DNA of 64,000 bases from Hexactinellida sp. DTS-2022. Its lineage: Eukaryota; Porifera; Hexactinellida. Under the pieces are notes generated by a model. That model worked only from the letters and a program-made list of their open reading frames with translations, was not told where the DNA came from and did no database searches. The DNA is taken from NCBI GenBank assembly GCA_028753945.1, contig JAPNXP010000009.1, positions 3,534,001 through 3,598,000 of the forward strand. Direction: 5' to 3'. Below, one piece after another: positions 11,327 through 22,215 of this stretch (positions are counted from its first letter, which is position 1; each line of letters opens with the position of its first letter). A program made the position numbers and the translations under genes.

Positions 11327-11961
11327 ATACTGATAAGTTTCTTTACAAAAATTATCAAGTTTAAGGGTGTCGAGTTTTGAGCTGCTATTATACAAGCTCA
11401 AGATAACAGAAAGATTTTTCTGAATTAAAGCCATTGAAGATTTGTCCTCTGGTAACAAAGAAGAAGTTGCCCATCTTATGAAATCCTTTTCATTATGAAA
11501 CAGGATCGCGCTACATTTCCAGTGGAACAAGTTCCAACATCACATGAAGGGAGGAAAAATATGTATACCAGTTTTCTCCAATAATAGAGTGCGGATTCAT
11601 TTCATAGACTGGTGTATCTTTGCAGATGTAGGAGACCACTTTCTTTGTCCTGCATCTAAGCGATAGTCTTAGGGTCTGTATTCTCCCTATCAGCAAGAAA
11701 AGAAACGTGATCTAATAATACAGATAAATGTGTTCTAACTGATTGAAATGTGAGTTCTGAAATTGGTTTCCTACTGTTACTTGAAAGAGATTCTACAAAT
11801 GAAATAGAATTCAACATTTCACAATCAGATTTACGTTTTTTGGAAGGGTTACTAGCTGCGGGATGATAGAAAGACATCTCTTCCCATGTGGTTAGGTCAT
11901 TATTTCGGACAAATTCTCTACGAACACCTACCAAATCCTTAAATTTCTTGTTCAGGAGTGT

Positions 11962-12748
11962 CATGGCCTACTTAATATACGGCCGTGTATGTCACCGAGA
12001 AGGCCAAAAAAATAGAAGGCCAGTTTATAAATTTAATTCTAAGCTAAACTATGCCTCCTATTCTTATTATTTAGGTTGTATATGGGGTAATCAACCATTG
12101 CGAGTCTAATGGAACCACTTTTGAGAATATCAGATTTGTGGTTAAGCTGTTTAGGCGCCATTTAATGATGACACCACAAATATACTAAATATACAATTCG
12201 AGTCTAAAAGAACTACGAGAAAATGAAGATATTTTGCTAATATGCTTAGTATACATTTCCGAATATATAATGAGAATGATTATATATAAACCAGCAATTA
12301 TATAAGTTTTATGGACGAAAATAGTAAGTTGTAACTCGGATACTACTTGTATTTTAGCATGTGGTTGCTTTATAAATTCTAGAATTTTCAGAATTTCGCC
12401 ATTTCGTGATTTAGTAGCCTTGGGAGTGTGAAATAAGTCCCTATTTTAGTATTCCTGTTATAAAATTATCAGAAAAGTAAGAAGAAAATGAAATTTATGA
12501 TATTTAAAAAAATTTCATTTTACCATAAATTGTTACCGTCACCATGAAATGGCGCCTAAACAGCTTAACCACAAATCTGAGATTCTCAAAAGTGGTTTTA
12601 ACGGACTCGCAATGGTTGAATACCCGTTATACAACCAAAATAATAACAATAGGAGGCATAGTTTATCCTAGAATGAAAATTAGAAACTGGCCTTCTATTT
12701 TTTTGGCCTTCTCGGTGACATACACGGGCGTATATTAAGTAGGCCATG
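11962..12748. mobile_element. 787-bp MITE with ~205 bp TIRs
   Basis: The arms 11962-12170 and 12540-12748 are inverted copies, both beginning CATGGCCTACTTAATATACG (second arm with one change). Inner words include GTGGTTAAGCTGTTTAGGCG. The flanks share at least GAGTGT, consistent with a 6-9 bp target duplication. Removing the element joins the surrounding coding frame (SEYTL to LLNKKF). A second copy is at 51668-52402. No coding capacity. Superfamily uncertain. Confidence 0.8.
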
Positions 12749-12894
12749 AGAGTGTGTATTCAGATTCGGGTAAATCAAACAATTCTAGGATATTTCGAGT
12801 TGCTTTACGACAATTATCTTCGGAATTTTGAAGAAAAACTCTAGCTTCCTGATCATTCATAATATGAAATAAATGATAAATAGAATGGTGTACT

Positions 12895-13800
12895 TTAGTT
12901 ACAAGCAAGATCTAAGTTTGAAATGTAAACAAATTCTGAATGAAATATATAAATACGTATATTTGGAAGATTACTGAATTCATATGATTGCGTATTATAA
13001 TATTGATTACTGCATAACAACAATTTGTAGCTATCGCTAGGCAACGCATGCACCATATAGCAATTTACTAAATTAATCACCAATTAATGTGCCAAATCAT
13101 TGTATACACATGTTTTATATTAGTAATGAATATCAACTGTATTTCTAAGCTTGATCCTAATAAAAAGTGACAACCAAAAATGAGTGATAATATGGGGTAC
13201 ACAACGAAAATCGGTGACACCCAATATGATATTTGAAAATAATACTTTCGTCATCTTTCGTCACTCTGAAATGGTATTATTTTCATATTAGGATATCCAA
13301 TGAATCATTTCGTAATAAAAAGCTTTTGGTCCAGGATAGTCCAATATAACATTCTGATATTTAGAATACGCAATCATCATATTTTATCTTCTGAGAATCC
13401 TTACGAATGAATACGTATAATTACAAAGCTAATTTTAACACACGAACCTGGAAAGAACTAGAAATGAAATTCAGAATTAGATGAGTCAATTCAAATGAAA
13501 TGGAGTTCATAAGATCCAGTTATAATTGAAATTCAGATGATTTTATCTTGACTCATTTTTTGAGAATTATTTTAGAAATCTTGTTATCATTTTACAGCCA
13601 CACTCGAATTGCTAGTGTATTACAACCAATCATAATATTAACAATAAAGTTCTGAATTATTGGGGTTTCAATATTGCTCTTCACGATTTTGGAATCAATT
13701 CATAGATTTGAGAGGATCATAAAAATTCCTATTCAGCCATATATTCCCACTGTGCGAAGGCTAGTCTGGAAATATTTTAGTAGCTGCAAAGAAACACTCA
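12895..13800. other. no gene; small foldback near 13200-13300
   Basis: AT-rich. 13222-13290 is partly self-complementary (CCAATATGATATTTGAAAATAA against TTATTTTCATATTAGGATATCC-type words). No coding stretch was supported. Confidence 0.35.
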
Positions 13801-14110
13801 ACAGAGACTTTCTTGTATGAGATGTCCTCGAAAATCCGGATGCAGTGAAGATTTGACGGATAGTTTGCTAGGTTTTGCTTCCCAAGGAAATTCGGAGGTC
13901 CACCACTCATTATTTAATTGGTCGAAGCATTTCTTAGATTACTTTAAATTAGAGTGATATATTCTCAAATCTGAAGTAACCGAGTCTGTCAATTCTTCTT
14001 CAATATTTAAAAGAGTAATTACTACTTCATTGACTGCTCAAGGGATATTGAATTCATTCTCCTGCAAAATGTACGCAAAATCACGACGGTTCCGTGGAAA
14101 ACATCAGCTT
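13800..14110 (-). pseudogene. coding relic of unknown family
   Basis: In one minus-strand frame the sequence reads RRDFAYILQENEFNIP, a stop, then NEVVITLLNIEEELTDSVTS, a second stop, then KKCFDQLNNEWWTSEFPWEA and onward. Amino-acid composition is protein-like and only two stops occur in about 100 codons, which suggests a degraded gene or transposon exon. No family recognised. Confidence 0.3.
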
Positions 14111-14734
14111 CAGCCATTGGTAAATTGGTAATTGTATGTTACAGAATTAGAATAATGAAAAAATAAATGTTAATTAAAAAGATGTGTTGCCATTTACATA
14201 TAATATACATAGTAGATAGTGGTTTGAAACATAATGCAACAAACCAAATGTATTGAGAGTTGCATAGCACAAAAAATAGAGAATGGAATTTGAATATAAA
14301 TTCTGTGTTGCGCATCGAAGCGCATCTAAATATTCTAACATGTTGCATATGTTCCATAAAATAATAATAATAAATATAATATATACACTAGAATGGCCGA
14401 AGGAAATTTCTAGGCTATAGAATGCTATGTTCTAGCTGGTACTTACAAATTTGAAAATCATTTGATATTGATCATTTTAGTCTCTAAGCTCCAAAGAAAA
14501 AATTTGAGAAGTTAACACACATTTGGATCAATTTGACAAATTAATAGATTGAATGTGTTAAATTTAGAATGTGTAAAGAGTAGATACATTGCGAAACAAA
14601 ATCCTAGCAAATTGAATTCTTGATATTGTAATCCGCAATTAAGGAATTTTGATAAATATATTCTTTCAACTACAGAAGCAAGTTTTAGCTATGGGTACTC
14701 AATCAAGCTAATATTTGAAATACTTTGCAATTAC

Positions 14735-15268
14735 CAGGCCTGGGGTAATAGTAATATGTAATAGTAATTGTATTAGTAACGATTACATTTTAGAAGTTTA
14801 AGTAATAGTCTTTCAAAAAGGATGTAATAGTAATAGTAATAGAAATATAACCTATTTTAATAGGAATTATCTATTACAATTCTATAACTTCGAAATGGCT
14901 TATTTGATTTTTCGTGAAGAAATAGGAAGTTGTTAAAATTAAATTAAGGCAAGATGATTATCGTTTTGAATTTGTCACTTTATAGAAATTAGTTGTTTGC
15001 TTAAGTTAGATAATATGTTTTTTTGTGTGGGATAACCAATTCAAATAATAAACTTCAGACATTCTGAATAATAGCAAAGTCTTAGTAAATGTCTAGTAAT
15101 TTGTAATAGTAATATTAAAAGTAATAGAAAAAGTAATAATAAAAGTAATAGTAATAGTAATATATTACATATTATAATAATGTAATTGTAATAATAATAG
15201 TACAGTAATAGGAAGAAATATAAGTAATAGTAATATAATACATTTTAGAGTAATTGACCCCAGGCCTG
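14735..15268. mobile_element. hAT-type MITE, TAATAG-rich
   Basis: TIRs CAGGCCTGGGGT and ACCCCAGGCCTG; flanked by GCAATTAC and GGAATTAC, an 8-bp target duplication with one change. The interior is largely (TAATAG)n-like arrays around a unique core (TTCGTGAAGAAATAGGAAGT). A sister copy with an exact duplication sits at 34759-35302. Confidence 0.85.
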
Positions 15269-15616
15269 GGAATTACACAATTAATAATTAAACAATTTCC
15301 ACAATTCGAAATATTCAACAATTCCGTGCCCCAAACCAGCTGTGATACTGATGATATATATTTAGCAAAAAATTAAGACACCAATCTAGTAAAAGTGTAC
15401 CATGTGAGAGATCGAAATTAGTTTTAATTGCGTAATCACTGCCATTCAGTTGACATACTCGAGACTACTTCTCTAATTAATTCAGACTCATTAAAGTAAT
15501 TTCTTAATGATTAAAATTGTCTAGAAAAATATCATACTTATCAACAACACAACGTGATAAACTATAATTAAATGAGTTGTACCTGAAGTTGTCCTAACCT
15601 TAATCTGAGATTATAA

Positions 15617-16940
15617 CTAGCGGGCTTCGCTTGCTAGGTCGCATCGCGGCAGAACACAACCACATACACCAATCGCTTGCGGTTGGTGTGTGGTTTATAA
15701 ACTTCTAACGTTGATTATAAAAAGTGAATCGGCATAAAGTAAAAATTTAATAGATGTGAAATATTTGATGACGTCATCATGCGATTAGTAAGCATATTAG
15801 CAATCTGGTATTACCAACGTGTCAACATCAGTAATCTAAATATTCTATTAAATATTCAGATTTTAATCCAATAAAGGGCGGGAATTATGTGCGATTAAGT
15901 GAATTTTCATGCTTCTCGAAATGTGACAATGACGTCATAACATGTCGAGGTGTGAGAAATTTTTAATTGAAATCTCAACTCGTTGGCGGGATCCAAAAGT
16001 TACCCCCATTGCCAAAAATCACATTTGGAAACCGTCCAGTTTCTTCAATCAACTCGGAACAAACAAACAAATATATACATATATAATGCACACATACAGG
16101 CAGGGGCGCCGAACTTTTTTAAAAGTCCAAAACTGAGGGGGGGCTCGAAACATTTAATAAAACATTATAGAAGTTTTAATAACAACAATGATCATCGATG
16201 CTAAGACTAAAATTATGCACTGTATTTTTCTTCAAATAATAACCGGGAACATCATTGATTTTCCGAGGATATTGATCATTCATAGGATACAGCTATAAAT
16301 GCTAAATACTGTGAGATATAAACGCTGAAAAATTCATAAAATAATAAAATGATATACATATTAACAAATCAGCATACGCAAGTTTTGAATTAAAAAAGTT
16401 CACAAAATGGTAATTTGCCAATTTGCTTTTTTTCCCTAAAAATTTTCCAGGGAGTTTTGGGTTAATTGTCAAAGTTAGGTGCTCCTCCAGCAGGGTAACC
16501 AGATGACTACTTTAACAGAAGGACACGTTTAAAATTAAAGAGATCGCAGGTTGAGAACCCCACTATAGTAGAACATTTGAGAATAAAGGTTTTTGTACAA
16601 GGACAAGGGGTAGTATAATTTAATAATTCTGAGTATGGTTGAACAACAAAGTTATTTAGATAGGTAGAGGAGTGGATTATTAGACTGAACAGACTGTAAA
16701 CAATATTTTTAAAGATACAAAAGGAGAAGTACTGTCCTTCGAAAAATAGGACATTTGGTCACCCTGCTCGTCAGGTCCTTTGGCCAAAACCCTACACCCC
16801 CTGGCCCCTCAACAGCCCCCCCCCCTAGCCCCTCCGGGTTTGACACGAGGGGGGGCTCGGGCCCCCCGGGCCCCCCTGCCCCCCCCCGGGTTCGGCGCCA
16901 ATGCATACAGGTTTGTGTTATAATAGTATAGATAGACCAA
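15617..16940 (+). repeat. dispersed repeat R1, copy A (interrupted)
   Basis: Begins GGCTTCGCTTGCTAGGTCGC. Next come a hairpin-forming block (ACCAATCGCTTGCGGTTGGT), TGATGACGTCATCA, CTCGAAATGTGACAATGACG, GGCGGGATCCAAAAGTTACC, CAGTTTCTTCAATCAACTCG, a CAAA/TATA microsatellite, and finally AGGTTTGTGTTATAATAGTA followed by TAGAT. A hAT MITE (16101-16903) splits it near the 3' end. Copy C (52414) has the same ends without the insertion, which confirms the join. Non-coding; a SINE-like or Helitron-derived family is possible. Confidence 0.75.
16101..16903. mobile_element. hAT MITE with exact 8-bp target duplication
   Basis: TIRs CAGGGGCGCCGAAC and GTTCGGCGCCAATG; flanks CATACAGG at 16093-16100 and 16904-16911. 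The right end contains long C/G runs (16800-16890). It sits inside R1 copy A. A related GC-rich end fragment (CCCAAGTTCGGAAATCTGG) lies near 48898. Confidence 0.9.
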
Positions 16941-16985
16941 ATATAGCGGCAATAATATTGTTTCAAACCACTAATGGTAATTCTC

Positions 16986-17480
16986 TTAAATCAATTCCTC
17001 TCCCAAAGTGGAAAATTTTGGGCACTTCAATTTTAGTTCCATTTGGGCTTGACGAAAATTAACAACCTTTTCTTTATAACAAGTGACAAAACTATTGAAA
17101 AAATATAGCTTCATTTGGGACGAAATTACAGTATGTTCTCACTAATGAAATAGGATACAACACATATTGAAATTTTGAAATTTTTGAAATTTACAATACA
17201 AGTATAGTAAAGGAATATAATCACCTCAAGTGGAGGAAAAAATGACAATCCATTTTGCAATGACACCTCTACATCATGTAGATAAATTTCTTGCCAATGT
17301 TGGGTTAGAGAATCACTTATTTCAGGATATGTGTCAAAATTAGAGTAGGTCTCTTGTGGTTGATTTGAAAATCCTTGCACAACATCATTGTTCTCTTCAT
17401 TAGAATAAAATTGAGGATTTAATTCTTGATTATCAACGTCACTAGTATATGAACTAGATTTTGCATACAAGATGAGATCT
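16986..17480 (-). CDS. candidate last two exons of an unknown host gene
   Basis: Minus strand. Exon 17480-17225 follows an acceptor (AAAATTCAG) and is open for 85 codons: a hydrophilic, Asn/Gln/Ser/Glu-rich segment (YAKSSSYTSDVDNQELNPQF near the start) ending LSFFPPLE at a GTGATT donor. The next exon, 17066-16986, starts in the right phase (VVNFRQAQMELKLKC) and ends GEELI-stop. Together about 112 residues of a C-terminal tail. Composition fits a transcription-factor or adaptor tail, but no domain is recognised. The RFX exon lies 12.5 kb upstream on the same strand; a link is possible but not shown. Confidence 0.4.
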
Positions 17481-17489
17481 GAATTTTGG

Positions 17490-17870
17490 CGTAGCTAATA
17501 CAAGCATTTATAAAAATTTTGAACACTATAGATGAGTAAATCAAAATTATGTAGTAAATCCAGAACACGGCTATGCAATACATTTATAATTAAACTAATG
17601 AGTTATGAAAACAATATATGTGCTAGAAAAGCGTCCTTGTACAAAGTAGTGTCAGGGTTGGAATCATTATCTTTTTCACTTGTAATTGCCATTACACTTA
17701 CAATGCTCGTGGAAAAATAATTAAAACTCCACATTAATTAAAATTATAATTGAGTAGTCAAAATTCAAACAATAGAACTTTTGAAAAATAAAAAAATTAT
17801 CTCTACATTAAAAGCACAATTGTAGTCTGTGTGTTTGTCCAGAATAAATAGGAAATACCATATGCTCTAG
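17490..17870. other. no supported gene
   Basis: A short minus-strand reading (MAITSEKDNDSNPDTTLYK, near 17620-17690) is protein-like and might be an upstream exon of the 16986-17480 gene, but it lacks a clear donor. Otherwise AT-rich with nothing recognised. Confidence 0.25.
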
Positions 17871-17874
17871 AAAT

Positions 17875-18055
17875 CTGCATGCAGGGGCAGGGGCAGTGTC
17901 AGGATTTGGCTGCCCTGGGTAAGGGAGCTGCTTTTAGTATAAACCCGGGGAAATCCCGTGTAATTATACTAACAACTCGCCTGGGGCCCCGGGTATAATG
18001 TTTTAATCCGGGGCTTTTGCCCCGGGAGCTCCCCCCTGTGACCGCCACTATGCAG
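17875..18055. repeat. probable short GC-rich MITE
   Basis: A GC-rich block with the right end CCTGTGACCGCCACT and a less clear left end (GGGGCAGTGTCAGGATTTGG); flanks share ATGCAGG. The pattern resembles short hAT ends. Confidence 0.4.
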
Positions 18056-18493
18056 GAAAATGTTGAACGCTGACAACGTTTATTAGTTTTCCAACGGAAT
18101 AACGGGGACATGACGTTTTGCTCATGTTTGGGAATAATTCTTTCGCTTTTTATTCGATTCGCCCATAATTTAGATGATTAGTGAACATAAATGAGACATA
18201 TGTAAATTATTTACGAGATTATGACGTCATTTAAGAACTAATTGGGATTCGGCTCTTACAATTTTGATTCAGACGACATAAAGTTTTGTCACATTATAAA
18301 ATATATTGTATACAGGTAGCATGTCTCTTAAAAATTTTATGATTTTTTAATCTGTGCCAGATATTAACAAAAATGTAACTTCCTACTTCTGCCTCATTGC
18401 ACATATTGAGGTTTGGTGATTTAATCTTCACCTACTTTATTTCCGAAATTGCATACTTTGATTAAACCAGTTTGGCTTTCATCAGTTTAGTTA

Positions 18494-18670
18494 TACAGTG
18501 GATGCCGTTATAAGCACATCGTCGGGAACTGCACTTAATGTGCTTATAACCGAGATGTTCTTATAACCGACATAAATTATGCAGGGTATATGGCAACCGT
18601 TTCACAACATTGTGTGCTTATATCCCATACGTTCTTATAACCGGTGTGCTTTTATCCGACATCTACTGTA
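18494..18670. mobile_element. pogo-type MITE
   Basis: Starts TACAGTGGATGCCGTTATAA and ends with CGACATCTACTGTA; TA target. Interior consists of alternating TTATAACCG-type words. Same family, inverted, at 20793-20970. Confidence 0.8.
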
Positions 18671-18729
18671 CCAGTTAATGGTGATATTTTTTAGCTTTTT
18701 TATTTTTTATTAGTAGGGACATATCAATC

Positions 18730-18908
18730 TACAGTGCAACTTCGATTATCCGGAACCATTGGGACCGAACGAAAATGTCCGTATAAGCTAAAGTCCGGAT
18801 AATCGAGGTCATTTTATATATAATAGTATAGGATTGGGATTTGGACCCATGTCCGGATAATCGAAGAGTCCGGATAATCAAAGTCCGGATAATCGAGGTT
18901 GCACTGTA
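18730..18908. mobile_element. pogo-type MITE
   Basis: Starts TACAGTGCAACTTCGATTAT and ends ATAATCGAGGTTGCACTGTA. Three TCCGGATAATC words near the right end show tandem repetition of the subterminal motif. TA target. Confidence 0.85.
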
Positions 18909-19600
18909 TATACTAAGGCAATGGCACTCTAGTGAATTACTGGACGATGGATGGCAATTACAATGGAATTATTATATATAATAACTAAAAATTGTAAGAT
19001 GATTTTAGTATTTATGGTGAATTTATCCACTTCATGCCACTTATAACTTATTTTTGGAATAACTGCGAAACTATAAACTTGATTTTAAGGGATATTTACT
19101 CTATTAATCTAGCGGTAACAATTGTTTGAATTCATCGCCTAAAGAACAATTAAAATTAATTTAAATCATATTCACGTTCAAAAAATACAAGTACTGCTGG
19201 TATATAGAAGTTATAAACACTTGAGTACAAGGATTTATCCAGGAGCGCGAGACGCTCCTTTTGGAGCATGATTTTTGGAAAATTTGAACTTAGTAGCGCG
19301 AAAAAATTGGCATATACCCCTATACAGTAACATTATTTTGTGATTTAGGCGTATGGAAATTGGATCAGACCAGGATTATGAGCGTATTTACAAATGGCTG
19401 TATAATACACTGCTTGAGTAGATGATAAATAACTACATTCTACCCAATAAACGTAAGAGTAGTGAGAGTACGAATTTCAGCAACCACATAATAATCACCC
19501 ATAATTATTACACTAAAAATGTTTACGATATTCAATAATGCTTTTAATTATATTTTTACCTCTAAACTTCATTATGTTTTCACTCATCCTAATTTCAACA
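18909..19600. other. no gene seen
   Basis: AT-rich sequence upstream of the THAP relic; contains TTTTGGAGCATGATTTTTGG-type repeats but no reading frame with support. Confidence 0.35.
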
Positions 19601-20002
19601 TGACTTGCCTCGTACCAGGTTGCAAGTCAAACTATTCCGATAAAGATGAATATGCACATGTTTTCCCTTTTCCCACTGATGTTGAACTCGTGAGAAGTGG
19701 TTCCGAGCAAAACCTAGGCAGAGAGAAGACTACGAGATGAACAAACGATTGAAGGTGCTTTGTTATAATATGTTACTTAGATATTGTATTCTTTGTCTTA
19801 TATTTTCAGAGTCTGTACACACCATTTCCATGAAGAAGACATAGAAAGAACCATTCAATACTTTAATAGAATGGAGATGATTGAGATGGCCAGGAAGAAA
19901 GTGGCTCCGAAGAAGTGTGCAGTCCCTAGCATCTTTCCAAATTGTCCTAGCTATCTGACAGATGCTGCTGATAGATATCAAAGACCATCTTTAAATCTTT
20001 AG
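19600..20002 (+). pseudogene. THAP zinc-finger exons (P-like element relic)
   Basis: Reads MTCLVPGCKSNYSDKDEYAH then FPFPTDVEL: the C-x4-C half of a THAP C2CH finger. A single-base shift near 19692 moves the frame to KWFRAKPRQREDYEMNKRLK. An intron of about 70 bases ends at TATTTTCAG, and the reading resumes with VCTHHFHEEDIERT, the C-x2-H half with its hydrophobics, followed by AVPSIFPNCPSYL. That last block is mirrored in the P-like transposase at 28.5 kb (RVLPNCPSYF), so this is probably a second P-like element head. Broken by the frame shift; downstream transposase body not recognisable. Confidence 0.65.
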
Positions 20003-20540
20003 AAAAAAATAATCATTTAATAACTACAGAGTAGGCCATGTATGCTAAAAACTTCGAATTGCAGCTTTTTCAAAGTCCATCAGCATCTCTGATGGATAGG
20101 CGTGGACAAAGAAGTTGTACCTGTTGCCACATTCTTCTGTATGCAACCAGAGATTTATTGGGTAATAAAACAAAGACACTTGGCAATAAATAGCCATCTT
20201 TCATCATATATGGACCTGCACGAAGTGCATGAAGTGAAGAGGAAAGGGGCCGTCTTAAAAGTGCTATCTGCCAACTACACTCTGGAGTGAATTAATATTT
20301 CCAAGTTCCTCTTCGCGAAAATGAGTATTCACGGAGTCACTGGACCCGAGAATCATATAAGAGAAAAGGTTCACCTTTAGATGTACAATTATACTCTTCT
20401 GGTATAATAAGTTGCTCGAGAGTGTCAGGTTGCACTGGAGCAGTTAGAACTCTCTGATGCTGTATTGTACATTTAAGCTGTACGGTTTAGGTAGCTTAGC
20501 ACTTCGATTCTTCTGCAATAAGGCAGCGATAGACGCATCC
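20003..20540. other. no supported gene
   Basis: Follows the THAP relic. Short open frames (e.g. 20102-20290) could be decayed transposase sequence but share nothing recognisable. GTAGGCCATG at 20032 matches one tip of the MITE family at 11962. Confidence 0.3.
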
Positions 20541-21297
20541 GTACTAGAACTCTGCGAGCGGGGCGGGAATAAATGCGGGTAGCGGGACCCGTAATTCGCG
20601 GGTTCTTGGGGTCAAATGATCAGAATATTGTGGGGCAGGTGCGGGTCATGGATTCTTCTTGCGGCGCGGGTGCGGATCAGAAATTCTTCCTGGACATTGT
20701 TGCGGATTAGCGCTGGAAAGGACGCAGTGCCCCTCTATTGTAACAATATATATTCCCTCTATAGTTCCTAAACAAACTTAATTAATGGTCAATACAGTAG
20801 ATGTCGGATAAAAGCACACCGGTTATAAGAACGTATGGGATATAAGCACACAATGTTGGGAAACGGTTGCCATATACCCTGCATAATTTATGTCGGTTAT
20901 AAGAACATCTCGGTTATAAGCACATTAAGTGCAGTTCCCGATGATGTGCTTATAACCGGCATCCACTGTATTATCTTAAGATTGCAGAAATGTTACGATC
21001 GAAAGAATTGTACAGCAAAATTATTCTGTAATCCCATATAATAAACTCGGAATTCGCTTTCAAATATCCGCCCAAAAGTATTGCCGTATTCCTTCTTCCT
21101 AAAGGCTGGAGATAGTTTTGTGCCGGCAATGTGCATTTTACCCTCTATTATATAATCCTAGAGAGAATACAGGTTAGCGCGGGTTATTGTGAGATAGGTG
21201 CGGGTTCATTTTATTATAGCACAGGGTCTCGCGGGGCGGGTCGGGTCAATCACCAAAATATGTTGGGAGGGTGAGGGACCCGCGCAGAGTCTAATCC
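20540..21297. repeat. GC-rich inverted-end element with nested MITE
   Basis: The ends ACTCTGCGAGCGGGG and, inverted, CCCGCGCAGAGT bracket G-rich arrays of the form GCGGGTAGCGGGACCCG and GGTGCGGGTC. A pogo-type MITE is inserted at 20793-20970. No target duplication could be read, so the class is uncertain. Confidence 0.45.
20793..20970. mobile_element. pogo-type MITE
   Basis: Starts TACAGTAGATGTCGGATAAA and ends TTATAACCGGCATCCACTGT A. It is the inverted sister of the copy at 18494-18670, sharing words such as GAACATCTCGGTTATAAG. TA target. Confidence 0.85.
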
Positions 21298-21451
21298 GTA
21301 TCAACTCGAGACTTGAATTCAGAGGACATATTGGCCGCGGTGGTGTGACTTGGCTAATCTGGTCAGTCTTCAACGCCTCTGTTACTGTGTCATACATCTG
21401 ATAAATGACTTATTGGCTAATGGACCAATATCTCTACAAAAGTGACGGTAA

Positions 21452-21555
21452 TACAGGTAAACCTCCCAAAGCGGCACCCATCGGGAGAATGATTTTGTGC
21501 CGCTTCTCGGAGGTTGCCGCTACTCGGAGGTGCCGCTTTGGGAGGTTTACCTGTA
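21452..21555. mobile_element. 104-bp palindromic MITE
   Basis: Starts TACAGGTAAACCTCCCAAAG and ends CTTTGGGAGGTTTACCTGTA, perfect inverted ends with a TA target. The interior repeats GCCGCT-type words. Tc1/pogo-type end sequence. Confidence 0.85.
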
Positions 21556-21650
21556 GTAACAGAACACTCGATTAGAGAACTCTGACCATTCGATCCACGG
21601 GAAGGCCTGGTAGTATTCTGAAATTTCAATTCCAGGGCAATGGTGCTTAA

Positions 21651-21866
21651 TTAATTAACTGGTTGGGTCGGAGGTTGTTTTGTACATTTAGACAAATCTG
21701 CTCGACATGGAGCATTATCACTTGTCCCAATGTCTTGATAGTAGAAATAATCATCAACCAGGTTTTCACTGGAGCAAGTCTTCATTTCATTCTGGGGGTT
21801 AGGTTTCTTAGGACAATTAGCGTTTGTCCAATAAACAGTTGAAAGGGATTTTTCTTTTGGGGTTTG
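21651..21866 (-). CDS. candidate terminal exon, unknown protein
   Basis: Minus strand. A strong acceptor (TCTTCCTTCTCTTGCCCAG) precedes 72 open codons ending TAA at 21653-21651. The reading begins QTPKEKSLSTVYWTNANCPK, includes NLVDDYFYYQDIGTSDNAP and ends KQPPTQPVN. It has no internal ATG-led frame long enough to be found by a simple scan. Hydrophilic, proline-rich C-terminal tail with tyrosines in acidic context. No family recognised; it lies between the RFX exon (30 kb) and the 17 kb exons on the same strand. Confidence 0.4.
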   Translation of the reverse strand, partial: QTPKEKSLSTVYWTNANCPKKPNPQNEMKTCSSENLVDDYFYYQDIGTSDNAPCRADLSKCTKQPPTQPVN

Positions 21867-22143
21867 CTGGGCAAGAGAAGGAAGACATTGTAATTACTAA
21901 AAAATAAAATGTACGTAGTTGTAATAAAATCAATGTGTAATTATGTAGTTCGTACTTTTAAAATTGAGTGTAAGCTTATTTCTGATCACAATTCAATAGA
22001 TATGTATCTAATAAATATAGTATTATTGATACGGTATAGATATATAACACATTTATAATTTCAGAAATTAAATATTTAAGTGATATAATTTCACAATTAT
22101 TGCCAATATTACCTGTTGGTATGAAGCTCGAATATATTTTGTG
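21867..22143. other. AT-rich, nothing recognised
   Basis: Probable intron upstream (minus strand) of the exon 21651-21866. No repeat or reading frame stands out. Confidence 0.3.
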
Positions 22144-22144
22144 A

Positions 22145-22215
22145 CAGGGTTTGATACAGAAATCTTTAATGGGGGGGGGGGAATCCCAGCCCCTCCCCCC
22201 TCTGTATCACACCCT
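22145..22215. mobile_element. tiny inverted-end repeat
   Basis: CAGGGTTTGATACAGA and, inverted, TCTGTATCACACCCT bracket a G-run/C-run core. Likely a very short MITE remnant. Confidence 0.4.

Larger units (their letters stand above)
10640..12890 (-). pseudogene. unnamed transposase-like gene split by two MITEs
   Basis: Read on the minus strand. The N-terminal segment (12749-12870) reads MNDQEARVFLQNSED and ends SEYTL at the MITE 11962-12748; across the MITE it resumes LLNKKFKDLVGVRREFVRN and runs on to 11656, then 11511-11696 and 11330-11530. A second MITE (10847-11326) intervenes, after which 10640-10845 gives KEFPWVSFTPSLHKLLAHS, then SEESIESLNKYVRRYRERLS. The SEE..N..RR.RER pattern after a TPSLHKLL block is shared by C-termini of transposon-derived proteins in several animal genomes; I cannot name the family. 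At least two extra stops or frame changes, so inactive. Confidence 0.55.

Noticed and set aside
16709-16966. Gly/Pro-rich minus-strand frame
   Set aside because: Encoded by C/G runs at the end of a hAT MITE; composition only.
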